This document shows positions 12,686-25,267 of a DNA stretch of 64,000 nt, in pieces. The DNA lies in NCBI GenBank assembly GCA_019925795.1, contig CM034311.1, forward strand, positions 14,328,926 to 14,392,925. The letters are read 5' to 3'. The first letter of the stretch is position 1; each line of letters begins with the position of its first letter. The notes beneath the pieces are model-generated. The model saw only the letters and a program-made list of their open reading frames with translations, made no database searches and was not told where the DNA came from. The translations under genes were made by a program, and so were the position numbers. The DNA comes from Dendrobium chrysotoxum. Taxonomy: Eukaryota; Streptophyta; Magnoliopsida; Asparagales; Orchidaceae.

Positions 12686-13329
12686 CTTTAATTTTTTTAG
12701 ATTTAATTTTATTTCTTAATTATTAGACCTAAATTAGGCAAGTATAATTAATTATCATACAGTATAAAGTATTTCATACAGTACGTTCAATTCAATTTTT
12801 TAATTTTAAATTTACTTAATTTATGTAACCAGGATTCAACGATGTGGTTTTATTATATTGCTAATCATCCAGTATGCATAAATCATATAGTACAATTATT
12901 TATATGCTATTTTTAATTAATGTAACTTAAATAAATATTTTAATTAATTTTTATTTAAACAAATACTATAGTATAATTAGGATTTTATAGTATAATCCAG
13001 ATCATATAGTATGATTAATAGAAAATATTTGATTTCAATCCTCTTGTGTGTCTGTGCATTATTGCTAAGCTAACATACACCTAATACAAATATAAACTCA
13101 AGAAAAATAAAAAATATAGACTCTATAACATACAAACTGACTTTTACCTTAATGCTACACTTTCTTGAGCTAGTTCTTCAATATTTGCTTGGTGTATGTT
13201 GTACCTGAAAGGTTAGTAGCACACAAAAATAAATATCCAAATTATCATACAGGAATAAGCTAATAAAGCATCTAATAATATTTGTAATCATCAAAATATA
13301 TGGCCGAACTCTTAGATTTCAACACCTAC

Positions 13330-13608
13330 AGAGTGAGTCTAATCAGTGGATGATAGTTTAGGTTTTATTTCCCTCTCTTTAGTTTTGTTTGTTATTTTAT
13401 AGCTTATTTTTAACTATTGTATATATTATTTTGGGAACTTGTCAAATATATAAATATTTAATGAATAGTAATGTAATTATGTTTATTATTATTTATGTTT
13501 TTTAATGAAATTAGTTTGCTCTAGTTATCAATAATTTGGTTGTTAATGAATTAAAAATGATATTAAATAGAAAAGAAATGAAATTAATTTATTTTAGAGT
13601 TTGACGCA
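13330..13608 (+). repeat. G3 5' LTR, distal part
   Basis: It resumes the LTR broken at 3422. It aligns with 15818-16083 through GTTTAGGTTTTATTTC, TTGTATATATTATTTTG and an AATGAATAGTAATGTAATTA-type block. It ends TTTGACGCA and is followed nine bases later by a primer site, which fixes it as the 3' end of a 5' LTR. Confidence 0.8.
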
Positions 13609-13617
13609 TTAAAAAAA

Positions 13618-13629
13618 TAGTATCAGAGC
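13618..13629 (+). other. G3 primer binding site
   Basis: TAGTATCAGAGC differs by one base from TGGTATCAGAGC, the complement of initiator-Met tRNA. It follows the LTR end by nine bases. Confidence 0.8.
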
Positions 13630-14332
13630 TATAGTTAGTGAAAAAATTCAATTGAAACCATAATTATAATATTGATTACATTATTTATTTATTAAATACG
13701 CTTCTAGATTTATTTTAATTCAACGAATTTATTTTGTATTTAAGGTTTGTTTATCAATTAGGTAATGCATCTGGAACAAAAAAAGAGAAGAATACTAAAC
13801 CCATTACTGAAGTACTTTCAATAAATTATGAGTATATGTTAAAGTTTACTAACATGATCACTCAGATGGTGAGTAATAAATTGGCAAAATAGTTTGTACG
13901 TAGCTATTAGAAATATGTGAAAGAAGAAAGAAAAAGATAGGCAAACTTATCAAAGCACCTACCACTCTACAATGTATTTGGTGTGGATGGAGATTTGTAG
14001 GACCATATTATAGAATGACAGAATAATACTTTAGGTGTGATGATTATGGGCACCGAATAGTAGAATGTCTATTGCCTGGACCTGGGCATGTATATATTTT
14101 ATTAGAATCAGTTAAAGAGGTTTATGAAGTGCCTGATGATATGATCGGTATGATTTTATTTTATTTTATTTTATTTTCAAGTTAAGTTTTTTTATTCAAA
14201 ATTAGAATTGATTTTGACATGATTATCAATATAAATTCTTGATTTTAATTTTTAAACCAATTTTATTTGACATGTTTATGTTTTATTCTTATTCTGTCAT
14301 ACTGATATAGAAATATCAAGGAAGATATTTTT
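13630..14332 (+). pseudogene. G3 internal remnant with gag zinc-knuckle trace
   Basis: This is the whole internal region of G3. The frame at about 13965-14090 reads a knuckle-like CIWCGWRFVGPYYR followed by YFRCDDYGHRIVECL, in which CxxxGHxxxxC spacing is kept. It resembles the gag zinc knuckle of chromoviruses. No protease, RT, RNase H or integrase is present, so pol was deleted or the copy was non-autonomous. A TTTTA repeat lies at about 14155-14180. Confidence 0.6.
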
Positions 14333-14347
14333 TGAATGTGGGGAGAT

Positions 14348-16083
14348 TATAACAACCCAAAGTTTGAAATGAACTTATTTGAGAAACTTAGAAATTTTGG
14401 GTCGGGTGCCGTATGCTGAGAGCTCTGTAGTGCCAAAAATGCTATCATGGTATTGAATGCTCTATTTTTTAATAACTCGGGGGGAGGTATGCAGCGCTGT
14501 GGTGGATGGGCGTCATAGAGCTAGGCACTATATGAGTTTATATATATCACTATCATGCATCACTCCCTCCCTCATTTATGTTGCTTGGTTGGGCGGAAAA
14601 GGAAAAGAAGAAGAAGGGAAGGGGAAAAGAAGGCAGAGAGAGAAGGGAGAGAAAGCTCTTTGGGGCAATTTTATCAGTCACTCCTATTACAAATTTTATT
14701 CTAATTAATGCAAGTGACTAAACTCTTTCTCATATTTTCGATGGTTTTGGTTTTAATGATTTTTATCTCTCCTGAATCTGTCAAAAATGTAGTATCTCCT
14801 AGTTTTGAAAACTTTTACCATATAAATTTTGATATGATATTGATTTGATCATTCTTAAGAATTTTATTTCATTTTATTATATTTTTACCAGCTAAATATA
14901 TGTCTGAGAATTTTTATTTGAAATAAGTAGGGAATGGTATACTAAAAATGAGTTGAAAAGTAATGTACTGTTATTTTTATACCATGATACTGAAATGTAA
15001 TATGTGCTAACATAGTTAATATGATTGGTATGTATTGATTTATAATATTCATACTCATCTAATAAGAATACTGACATGCTGAACATTATAAGTTGAAATA
15101 TTTTGCATGTGTATATAATTCGGAACCCAAAATATGATACACCATAAGGTATATTGAAATGATGTTCTTTGATATCAGATATATGATATGATAATCCCTC
15201 ATAATACGATAACCCCTCATGATACGATAACCCCTCATGATACAATAACCCCTCATGATACGATAACCCCTCTTGATACCCTTAAGATGGGAGTTATAAG
15301 GAGCTAGAGATCGATATGGGAATCATAAGTGTAGGAGAAAGATAAAGATACCCTCATCTGAATATCTGATATATGATACTATTATTGATAGTACTAACAA
15401 ATGATAGATAATATTGATATATGATAAAAATACTGATACAATTGATTTACTAAAATAACTTATCGACTAATGAGATAGAATGAATGAAAGATTGATTGAA
15501 TAAATGCGACTGATAAAATGATAAAGACAAATTGACTGATTAATTAGCTAAAAAAATTGATTTATGGTAAGGACTGATAATGGAGATGGTCGATATAATT
15601 GACAGATTGAGATGTGATATGTAACAAACTGATAATTGATACAACTAACTAGTACACATAAAATATAGTGATTTATAGATTTCTTTTAATAATTTTAACA
15701 TATTATTTCTCTTTCATAAATTGATTATAATTACAAGATTTTGGTTACTTGCTAAGCTATATGCTCATTTTATGGTTTTTTTATAATTTTAGGCAAGGTT
15801 AAGGAGCATGCAGAGTGAGGATAATCAGTGAGTGATTATTTAGGTTTTATTTCTTGTTCTTTGGTTTTGTTTATCATTTTGTGGCTTATTATTGGCTATT
15901 GTATATATTATTTTGAGAACTTATTAGACATATAAATATTCAATGAATGGTAATATAATTATATTTATTATTAGATGTATTTTTTCATGAATGAAATTAT
16001 TTAGCTCTAATTGTCAATGAATTGAAAAGATATTAAAGATAAAAGAAATAAAATTCTTCCATTTTAGATTTTGGATTGTCACA
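14348..16083 (+). repeat. G3 3' LTR
   Basis: It starts TATAACAACCC right after a purine tract (GTGGGGAGA) and ends TTGTCACA, about 1736 bp. It is uninterrupted and so gives the full order of the split 5' LTR. It contains a local tandem run of the word GATAACCCCTCATGATAC, about five near copies at 15185-15280, absent at that length from the 5' LTR. The open frames at 14457-14708 and 14892-15245 fall in LTR sequence and are not considered genes. Confidence 0.8.
15185..15282. repeat. Short tandem repeat, 18-bp unit, in G3 3' LTR
   Basis: Five near-identical copies of an 18-bp word (CGATAACCCCTCATGATA) follow each other. The equivalent place in the 5' LTR (about 2858-2885) shows one copy, so the array grew after insertion or in the parent copy used for one end. 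Confidence 0.85.
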
Positions 16084-16190
16084 TATAGAATCCTTACGCA
16101 AGGATAGTTTTGGCCAACATTAAGAAAGATAGAAGAATTTTCTATAAGATTTGTACAATACCAAAAGTTTGCTCCAAACCATCTATAATC
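16084..16190 (+). pseudogene. Tat element integrase, continuation
   Basis: Directly after the G3 3' LTR the frame reads RILTQG, a stop, FWPTLRKI and FVQYQKFAPNHL. These are the next blocks of the zinc-finger part of integrase after the GKCSSHLGG that ends at 1972. This is strong proof that G3 inserted into this gene. The integrase breaks off again at about 16190, where an Athila-like LTR seems to begin. Confidence 0.75.
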
Positions 16191-17446
16191 TATTAAGTAA
16201 AAACTATGTATTGTCTTAAATTCTAATAAAAATGTTTGTTTCAATTAATGTTATGCAGGAATTGCTCAGAAAATAGAGAAAAATTTACAAGCGCTGAACT
16301 AGCGTCACAACACCTAAATAATTAACATCACAACATTTTCAATGCCCGGTGCCACATCAGGACATTGTAGCACTAGAACCTTTGCAGTTAATTCACTTGC
16401 CTAGTGAAGAAAAGTTTAGCACCATAGTGCTTTACAACACTACAACAACATAAATCAACATTACAAGATTGGAGTCTCAAATAAATTGTATAATAATTCA
16501 ATACTAGAGAGTCAACCTCAGAAGCATTGTTGTGTTAGATGATGTAAGCCAATGTTGTAGTGCCCAACATTTATAATGTCGTAGTGGAGCAGTTACGAAA
16601 GAGAAGCGCTATGCCAAATCAGCCAGCCATTACGTTAGATTAGTAAATAAGCATGCCAAGTCTACCCAACAATGTAGTGGAGCTACTTAGCAGAGCCAAG
16701 GTGCTAATTCATATTATTACATCACGATGCCACCATGTTAAGCGGCATAGTGCCTGAGCCATTTTTGTGATAAGTATAAATAGATTTTCTATTTTTTATG
16801 TGATAGAGCTATAGTTTTTGTGTGCATTTCTGAGAGAAGAAGCCCAAGGAGAGTGATGTATATACTTTAGAGTGGCTGGTTAATATTTTAGTGAGTAAGC
16901 AAGCATTGAGAGAAGAAAGGATTGTGGAGAGGAATGTTATAAGAGGAGATTCACTTTTGGAAAGGATTTATCTACTGGTTTGGTTTTGGATCCTTCATTC
17001 CATGTGATATCTTTTTACTTTTTTCTATTTTTACTATCTTTCTTGAGTAAGTAATAGAAATTATGTTGTTCTTTTGTTATTCTATGGCTAGCTAAACTCA
17101 TAGTTTTAGACTCTTGTGCTTTAGATTATTAATGATTATTTTAAATATCTCTCACTCTTAATTTAGTCTATGCAATGGCCATTTGTAGAATTAAAATCTA
17201 GTGTGATATATTACCTTGATGAAGGAATATTGGAATAATTATGAGTATTAGAATGGAATTCTTGCATGCCAAGACATAGGATATTTTATATTCTAGATTC
17301 TATGAAGATAAAATAATTGTAAGAACGCCGTAAACCTTTTTTACATCCTCATAAGTGCAACAATGATCTAAGAATGCATATTCTATGGTTTATAACTAAT
17401 TTAGGAAAATCTACATAGGAAAAATTTGAAGATTTCACTATGATTA
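16191..17446 (+). repeat. Athila-like LTR, truncated by G2
   Basis: This block resembles the Athila LTRs at 26258 and 34130 in layout: an AT-rich start, a stretch rich in CACCATAGTGC / GTAGTGGAGC-type words, then a TATA box (GTATAAATAG at 16777-16786), then a purine-rich leader. Sequence identity is low, so it would be another subfamily. The right end is cut by the G2 5' LTR. The start is inferred from where integrase similarity stops. Confidence 0.5.
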
Positions 17447-19149
17447 TGCGAAACCTCTAAGACCAACGTACAGTTTAGATTAGTTTGACCCGATTTTAAA
17501 AAAAAAAGTAATTATTTAAACTTATGAGTTTTGAGTCCATTTGCATGTGTTTGAAAGTGTTTTAAAGCTTGAAAAAGATGCATGTGCTCTAGAATGAGTC
17601 TTAAGGGTCTTGAGTGAATTGATAAAATATGAAAAAACTTATAATTTGAGCACCTCCAAGTGCCTCAGGGCTCCTCAATGCTGCTACAGTACAAAGTGCC
17701 AATTAATGATACTGCAAAGCTCTGAATTCTGGAATATAGATATTTAAACTAACATCACAACACTGAGATAGTAGTTCCATAATGCTAGGCCACTAATTTT
17801 ACTTTAATTATAAAATTTTCCAATATTCTATTAATTTGAGCATCACATGCAGTCGAAGCATGGGAGAGAATTAGAGGAATTTAGAAGGGAAAATAGGGAT
17901 TTTGAGCAGCTTCATGCCATTTTGAGTTTTTAGACCAGTTGAAAAAATTTTCTAGATTGCGGTAGGTCACATTAAGCCTATCTTATTTTCGATGGTTACC
18001 AAAAAAATATGGATAACTTTGACCAATAAAACTTTCACCGTGTAACTTTTATATGTTATAAAGATTGATATTTTGAATATTTTGAGTATTTTTAGAAATT
18101 TTATACCAAGTATTTTAGAATTCGTATGATTTTTATTGAATAGAAAATAACCTAGACTCTTGAAAGCAATATCATAGCATGATTAAAGTCTTGAAATGAT
18201 ATTTTACACATTCTTAAGTAATTTGGTTTTGATTTGAAAATGTGCATTTTGACTAAATAGGAATTTTCAGTGCCTACTATTATAAAAAATTGTATAAATC
18301 TGATATGAGCTCAATAATGCTTTAATTAGTACAATGTGATGAAATATATACTTATGTGATTTAAAATAATCTCTGTTGGGAGATATAAGGGGCCAAAATC
18401 TTTTGAGATTTTATTTATGACTGGGAATCTATTGCCTATAAGGCAAGTTCTAGTGGCTTTAAGCCATATTCTGGTACACAAGCACAAAATAGAGTTATAA
18501 GGGGCCAAAAATCTTTGAGATTCTATTTGGCTCTAGAAAAAGAAGAAAACTAATATAAAATATTTTATGATATAAATTTCAGTTTAATTTAACTACTTAG
18601 TAGTATTAGTTGAATCTTTGGATAATTAGTATGCTCTTAATATCTTACTCAGTACAATGATTTCTTATACTGCATTTATTTACTTTTAAATATACTAAAT
18701 TTTTTTTAATTTTTAAAAAATTTTGATCGATTTGTGTGGCCTATTGAGTTGTTTACGCTTACTGTGCTTTTGCTTCAGATTTTTAGGATCTAGAAAAGAG
18801 TAGGAGCTAATTGATTAACAATTTAGGATCTAATTAAAGTTGATAAGTATTCCTTTTATTGATTTTTGAACAATCATGGCTAATTTATTATTCAGCCATA
18901 TAACTTATATTTGTAGCCATATATTATAGTGTAGAAACATTTTAATGAAATAAAAGAAATATTATAAATGTATTTATTTATTATATTTTGGATGTTTTGA
19001 GTAACTTTGAAGTCTGTAGTTTATTTTAAAGTTTAAATGGGAAAAAGAATTTTAATATATTTTCAAAACTAGATCTTTTGATTTACCTATCACAACTCAA
19101 TATAATATGACCTACCCCCTCAGTGGATCTAACGAGTTAGGATGTGACA
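17447..19149 (+). repeat. G2 5' LTR
   Basis: It starts TGCGAAACCTC, corresponding to TGTGACATCTC of G1, and ends AGGATGTGACA. Shared blocks with the G1 LTR include the CCAGTTG-AAAAA block near 17935, TTATATGTTATAAAGATTGAT near 18045 and the GGGGCCAAAATC words near 18385 and 18505. The sequence is diverged from G1, so the two elements are related but separate insertions. Confidence 0.75.
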
Positions 19150-19157
19150 AGCTTTAA

Positions 19158-19169
19158 TGGTATCATATT
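19158..19169 (+). other. G2 primer binding site
   Basis: TGGTATCATATT keeps the first eight bases of the initiator-Met-type site TGGTATCAGAGC. It lies eight bases after the LTR end. Confidence 0.65.
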
Positions 19170-19309
19170 AATAGTTTTGAAAAATAGATCATAAGATAAA
19201 GCTATAGGAAATTGATTTGTAAGTTAAGTGTGGTAGTTTTGAGCCTGTCTAGGTGTTCATTATTATTTATTTCATGTGCATGTATGATTAATTTCATATT
19301 CTATATGAG

Positions 19310-20324
19310 TATGGATTCACCAAACCCAGATATGATAAATGGGCAAAGTGCTTATCAGGCAGCTCTTATATATAGTACTACTACGAAAGTCAATTTTCGT
19401 ATAATTTTATAGGTTTCTAGTCTGATAGCCCAATGATGGGTGAAGCACAGAGTCGGGTTTCTACTGAGAGATCTGATGAGGTAGATAAAAAATTATAAAT
19501 TTTTCTGAGATTGAAACCTCTAAGTTTTGAGGGCCCTGTTAAGCTCAGGGTAATAGAGGACTGGTTAAGGAGGATAGAGAAGACATTTGACGGTATGTAG
19601 TATCCTTCGTAGAGGAAGGTACCTGTGGTAGTCTTTTTATTAGATGGTGAGGCAGAGGTTTTGTGGATGGGCCAGCATGAGGAGAAATTTCAGGGGAGAT
19701 TGAATACTCTAATTTGCTAGGATAAGTTCTTTGATATTTTTTTAGTCTGGTTTATACCACCTTTTACATATCAGCAGATATATGAGACTTTTTTGAGATT
19801 GGTTTAGAGGAGTAGGGAAGTGATGTAATATGTATTTTTACTTTGGCCAGATATGCTCCACATCTTATTAGCACTTTTATGGACAAGTGTTATATATTTT
19901 TAGGGGACTTGGAGATAGTTTTAGACAACCGCTAGTACTATTTCACATTTCTAAGCTTTTAAATAGAGCCTGATTGATTAAAAATGATATAACTACTACT
20001 TAGTAACGGTGGACTACTAGTAGGAAGAGATTCAATGGTGAGATATCCAGTAGTGAATTTTCTGGAAAGGAGAGCAAATTTATACTTGGAGAGTTTAGGA
20101 AAGGTGGACTGTCTATATCTATGGCTACTCTAAGTAGGGGCAGTGTTACTAGTTCTGAGAGTTTTATTAGTGGGGCACCTATATACCTGAGTTATGATAA
20201 ATATCACTTCGGTCAGTGCTATAGGATAACTGACCAAGGTTTTAAATATGGATAGGAAGGATATAGGATGACAGAGTGTCCACAAGTAAGATTTGATTGA
20301 TAATCTAAGCCAAAATATGAGAGT
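19310..20324 (+). pseudogene. G2 gag, copy A
   Basis: The gag reading starts near MDSPNPDMINGQ at 19312. It shows LRLKPLSFEGP near 19508, EDWLRRIEKTFDG near 19555, VPVVVFLLDGEAE near 19620 and FLRLV near 19795, the ordered blocks of a Tekay gag. It is cut at 20324 by a reversed copia LTR. The duplicated segment starts inside this gene at 19593, so only the part after that has a second copy at 27524. Many stops. Confidence 0.7.
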
Positions 20325-22217
20325 TGAAAGTTCAATGGAGGGTGTTAAGCCTCATTGAATTGTCCCTCAGCACACCAAGAGGGGGGGGGGTGGTGGTGAA
20401 TTGGTTATTTAAAAATTTCTTTAACATGTAGTAAAAATTTTTTTTAATATTTTAAAAACTTGAATTTAATAATTTAATCACCTGATATGGAAGCTAATAA
20501 AAAATAACAACAATCACAATGATGATGTCTTAATTAAATCAATCTAACATCAACCACTATACTTTTTGAACCGATATTTTTTATGAAAATAAATTGCAGG
20601 AAATTAAAGTACTGAGAATCAAATACGGAAGTTAAATAAGAATGAGCAAACTAGAATTTTATAATGGTTCAGTCAAAAAATAACCTGCATTTACTCCTCG
20701 GAGTCCTCCAATCCAAGTATTGGACTAATACTTAGTGTCTCTCCTTTAGCCCCTATATCAATATGGAGAAGCCCTTACAAGAATCACTTTTACCAACCTG
20801 GTGCGGTGGAGAATCGAAATCCTTTTCACCCCCCTTGTGAGGCAGAGAACTCTGGAAGCTCTTTTTACCCTCCTGGTAAAGGCAACATACCTAGAAGCTT
20901 TTTCACCCTCATGGTTAAGATAGAGTACCTTGTAATCCATTTTCACCCTCATGGTGATGACAGAGAACCTTAGACTTTAACCTTGAAGCCTTTATTGCAA
21001 GAGTAGCCCAAGCAGATCCACAAAGCCCTATAGAGGAATCAAGGTGCAAGATTGATTGTAGCGACTGTGTGAACCCCCACACTCCTTCTCCCTCATATAA
21101 TCCTGACCTTCTCCTTCTCCACTCTCAAAGATATTCTATAGCACTCTCTCTAGAATTCCATAACCATCCCAAAAGTCACTTTATTTTTAAAATAATTAAA
21201 CATAGCTTTAAAGAGAAGGTCTTCAAAAACCCTAAAATTTCAATTCAGTCGAACCTAATCGTATAGTACAATCAAAGATCATACAGTACTATTAGTTCAA
21301 AAACTAGATAACATCTAGCACGATAGAATAATTCTAGGATGAACTGCTCAAAATCTATATATTAATCGTATGGTATAATTCGGAGATAGTATAGGATGAC
21401 TAATTCAATTTTCTCCAGCTTGTACAAGATAATGTCCAGGATGATTAAAAATTATATCAGCCTATCATCCAGTACGATGATATCTAGTACAATTATCATC
21501 CTACTGTACGATTAGTTTAAAATTAAGATTTCATCTAGGATAATATATGAGATGACCATTATTCGTTTCAACCTTTTGTATAGTACAATCTTGGATTATA
21601 CAATGCGATCGACCATATTAATTAAAATTTAATTTGAATGGCTAATCACATGATTAAATTAAGTAAGATTTCAATATCATATAGTATGAACTTTATTATA
21701 TAGTATGATTAGTTCAAAATACCAAAATTAAAATATTTACTCAATTTGATTGGCGGCTAGGGTTACTATTTAAATAGATCGACGATATGATTGAAAGCAT
21801 ATAATATAATTAGTTTAAAAATATTAATTATAAAATTAGTCATTTAAAACTATTTTAAAGATACATGACCATACAATACAATCTGGATAATCCTGTATAA
21901 TTAATTCAAAATTTTAAAAACTTATTTTCTCTTTAATACCCTTGTGTGTGTGTGCGCACGGTTGTCAACATAGCATACACTTTTTATAGGACTTTAACTC
22001 AAGAAATTTAAAAGATAAATATATAGAAAGTTATAGGCTCTTATCAACTATATTTCTATTCTACCTAAACCCAAGCCTTGAATCTTTTTTCATGGTGTAT
22101 GGCGTACCTGAAATGTTAGTATACATAGAAATAATGCAATTGTTTAAAGAAATAAAAATTTTATCAATGATATTTATTATCATCAAAATCATAAGCTCTG
22201 AATCCCAGATTGCAATA
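20325..22217 (-). repeat. Reversed copia solo LTR, copy A
   Basis: On the plus strand it runs TGAAAGTTC ... ATTGCAATA, flanked on both sides by AGAGT (20320-20324 and 22218-22222), a perfect 5-bp target duplication. Read on the minus strand it has the family order: a TATTGCAATCTGG start, many ATC-GTAC-GAT type palindromic words (21240-21920), then the hairpin array (20761-20975) and the AACCAATTCACC segment near the end. It is a solo LTR, since no gag-pol accompanies it. Confidence 0.9.
20761..20975 (-). repeat. Leader hairpin array in reversed copia LTR, copy A
   Basis: About five units of the form TTCTCTGCC-stem-AGGAG-stem'-AAAAGG on the minus strand. The best stem is TTTACC/GGTAAA at 20864-20880. 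Others are TCACC/GGTGA-like. The same array occurs in every copia LTR of this family. The open frame at 20758-20952 merely reads through it. Confidence 0.75.
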
Positions 22218-22222
22218 AGAGT

Positions 22223-23452
22223 TTTATTTAATTGAAAGGGAGAATGAGGACACTTCCACTTTATACATTTATTGAGAGTTCTGTTGGTAGAGACAATGGA
22301 TCTATCTCTGTAGCAGGTTAATTATCTGTCTGGTAATAGTTAGAGAGAGCCATGAAGTTCAGTCACTCCAACTCTAGTTCAGCCATGTGTATATAGTTTA
22401 ACTCAGCAAGGCCCTCGAGATGCCATAGATATTTTGACTGGTATGATTTATATTTTTGAGTGTCCATTTTATGTGTTTTGTTTGATTTTGTAGGTATCAT
22501 TTATTTATTTTAGAATAATTTTTTAATTACTATATTTACCTTCAGTATACTACTTATTTCTTTATTAATTACTTTAATGATTAGAGATGATATAATAGCC
22601 AATAGAGTTTATTTCTATAACATTAAGATTTTTGATATGATATGGAGATATATTTTGATTTTATTACACATTTTTTACATTTGATGTCATTTTGGGTAGG
22701 GACTAGTTGAGTCGGCATGAGGCTCAGATTGATTGCTTGAAGAAGCAAGTTACTTTTTCTAGGGGTAGTGAGAGTTTTGTATTTCAGGGAGTTAGAGGTG
22801 TTTTGTCTTGTCTAATTTTTACCGTAGAAGCAGATATATTATAGAAGAAGGGTTGTATGATATTTTTGGCATTAGTTTGTGATAGGAGTATAGATTTTGG
22901 TTATCTATCTAATATCCCAGCAGTACATGATTTTTTAGATATTTTTCTTGTAGAGTTAGCCATTTTATCTCTAGATAGAGATAGAGTTCTATATTAATAT
23001 ATTTTCTAGTACATCCCTAATTTTTAAAGCTCTGTATAAAATGACACCAAAGGAGCTTCATGAATTGAAGCTTCAACATGAGGAGTTATTTGATAGGGGA
23101 TTCATTCATCCTAGTGTGTCTCTGTGGGAGGCACCTATTTATTTATGAAGGAAAATGATGATATAATACTAATAAACAAACTTACTATCAAAAATATGTA
23201 TCCATTATCATTGATTGATGATCTATTTGATCAACATGTTGGATTTTTTATATTTTTTTGGCTTGATTTATGATCTGGGTATTATTAGGTAAAGGTGAGA
23301 GAGTCTTATGTGATGAAGACCAATTTTAGTATGAGATATGCGTATTATGAGTTCTTAATCATGCCTTTTGGGGTAACTAATGCACCAATAATTTTTAAGG
23401 ATTTAATGATTAAAGTATTTAGCAATTTTCTGGATGAGTTTATTAATATTTT
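22223..23452 (+). pseudogene. G2 protease to RT, copy A
   Basis: After the copia LTR the G2 frame resumes. It shows SLTQQGPRDAIDILTGMIYI near 22395 (retropepsin start), HEAQIDCLKKQVTF near 22720, VFQGVRGVLSCL near 22780, DRSIDFGYLSNIP near 22890 and then RT: MKTNFSMRYAYYEFL and IMPFGVTNAPIIFKDLM at 23316-23410. It is cut just before the catalytic FIDD box by a solo LTR. Compared with copy B it lacks a short stretch near 23165-23195, where the conserved CVDYRELN-type block should be. Confidence 0.8.
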
Positions 23453-25267
23453 TGTGTTACCCCATAATCTAATTTAGAAGAATTATTTTTTTATGTTTTA
23501 GTAAATAACACAAGAACTATCTAACTTCAATTATCAGAAATAAATAACAAATAGTTCTAGAATTCAAAATTGTAATATATATATATATTTGTATTCATTT
23601 ACCAAAAGATCATATACACTACTCAAGATCTATACAATCATATCATAACTACTCTATCCTAAGAACAAAAGAATAATTAAAATAAAAGAAAAGGAACCCA
23701 AACATAAGGGATTCTGATCAATCTCATACTTCTGCTCCCTTTCCCTAACCTAAAAATATTTAACCACATATAATGAGCTAAAAAGCCCAATAAAAAATAA
23801 AATACTACACTGAACTCAAAGTATGGCAAAGGAGTAATATACATTTTAACAATCAAATCATATCAGTTGCATTCATATGATCATTAAATCATTGAAGAAA
23901 TAGTACAATTATATAATACAAAAGATAATAAGTCAGTATGAGTGTCAAATCATTAAAGCAATCATCATATCAATACTACAATCGGTAAAAAATTGTATAA
24001 AGTGATAAAATTAAATCATCTATAAAGACTGTCAACATTAAGTCAATAATCGATAGTCGATAATATTTGGCTCACTAAACAGAGATGTTACTCTTTTTTT
24101 ATCGATACAATAATAACTCCTTATAACTCCCATACAATATCATGTAAATCAGTAGAGGATAACACCGAACCATAGTATTTAAAGGAAAGCCCGTCGGCCT
24201 CCTGTACAGGTTAATCAGTCTTCAACCAACGGGTCATCTAATCTTTGCTTATCTTCTACACACACATAATTATCACAGTACTATAAAAGTAATCTCAATC
24301 AAAAATCCACATTCATTTCTAATGCATTGTAGCAAATAAAGCATAATGTAGCTTAATTCAAAAAGTATTAAAATATCTAAACGGTAGGCGATAAAAAATT
24401 CCCCTGAGCAAAAATTAATATTTTTAAAAATTAATCAAATTACCAATGATTTTATATAACAATATTTAGAAGCATTTATTGACCTAAAATATTATATTTA
24501 GATGTTAAAATAAAGTTTTAAGTAGGTGAAAATCATTGCTTTTTAAAAATCACCCAGTAAAAATTCTTGAATAAATACTCAAAAAGTTCAAAATCTCGAT
24601 CTCTATAACATATAAAAAGTTACAACAAGAAAATTTTACCAATACAAAATATTTCTCATTTTTTTGTAAGGAAAACATAAGTTTGATAAAAAAATATCAA
24701 AAACATAAACTTCTTAAAATCAGAAATATGGTAAAGATTTCTTACAGCGAGACGTGCAAATCTTCCAACAGAACCAACAACAAAAAATCACTCTGCAACC
24801 TCCAAATCTTAATCTTTCTTTTCTCTCTCCTTATATTTTCTCTCAAAATTTATTTTTATTTCTATGTTGTAATTCCAATGAAATGAATGGGATAAAAAGC
24901 ATTTAAATAAAATGGCTTAAGATATTTTTAATGAAATATAATATCATTATATAATTTAATCAATTTTTAGTATAGAATTCTTATTAATTCTTTTAGTGCT
25001 TCAAAAAATTATAAAATAATATTCATAAAATAACCTTTTTTATTTAGAACAAATTTGTGAAATCGGTTTGCAAAATGGGCACTGATACTCCTAAAATCTT
25101 TACTTATATTGGCATGTGTCAATATCTAAAGAATTTTTACCAATGCCCAAAAGTTATAAACAAATTCGTATAATTAAAAGACAATAATATCTATCTTATG
25201 GTGAAAAAGGTTTTTAAATTTGACTTATAAATGACTCCTGCAAAAATTATTTGTTTAGGTTTTTACA
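23453..25267 (-). repeat. Reversed gypsy solo LTR in RT, copy A
   Basis: It runs TGTGTTACCCC ... GTTTTTACA, 1815 bp, flanked by ATTTT on both sides (23448-23452 and 25268-25272). On the minus strand it shares blocks with the G1 LTR, for example GGTAAAATTTT and ATGTTATAGAGATCGAGATTTTGAA-type sequence near 24590. It is therefore a Tekay-type LTR inserted backwards into the RT of G2. The open frame at 24683-24886 is LTR sequence. Confidence 0.9.

Noticed and set aside
20758..20952. Small repeated open frames in the copia LTRs (also at 28617, 48090 and 51770)
   Set aside because: They read through the hairpin array; their repeat pattern follows the RNA hairpin units and not codon conservation.
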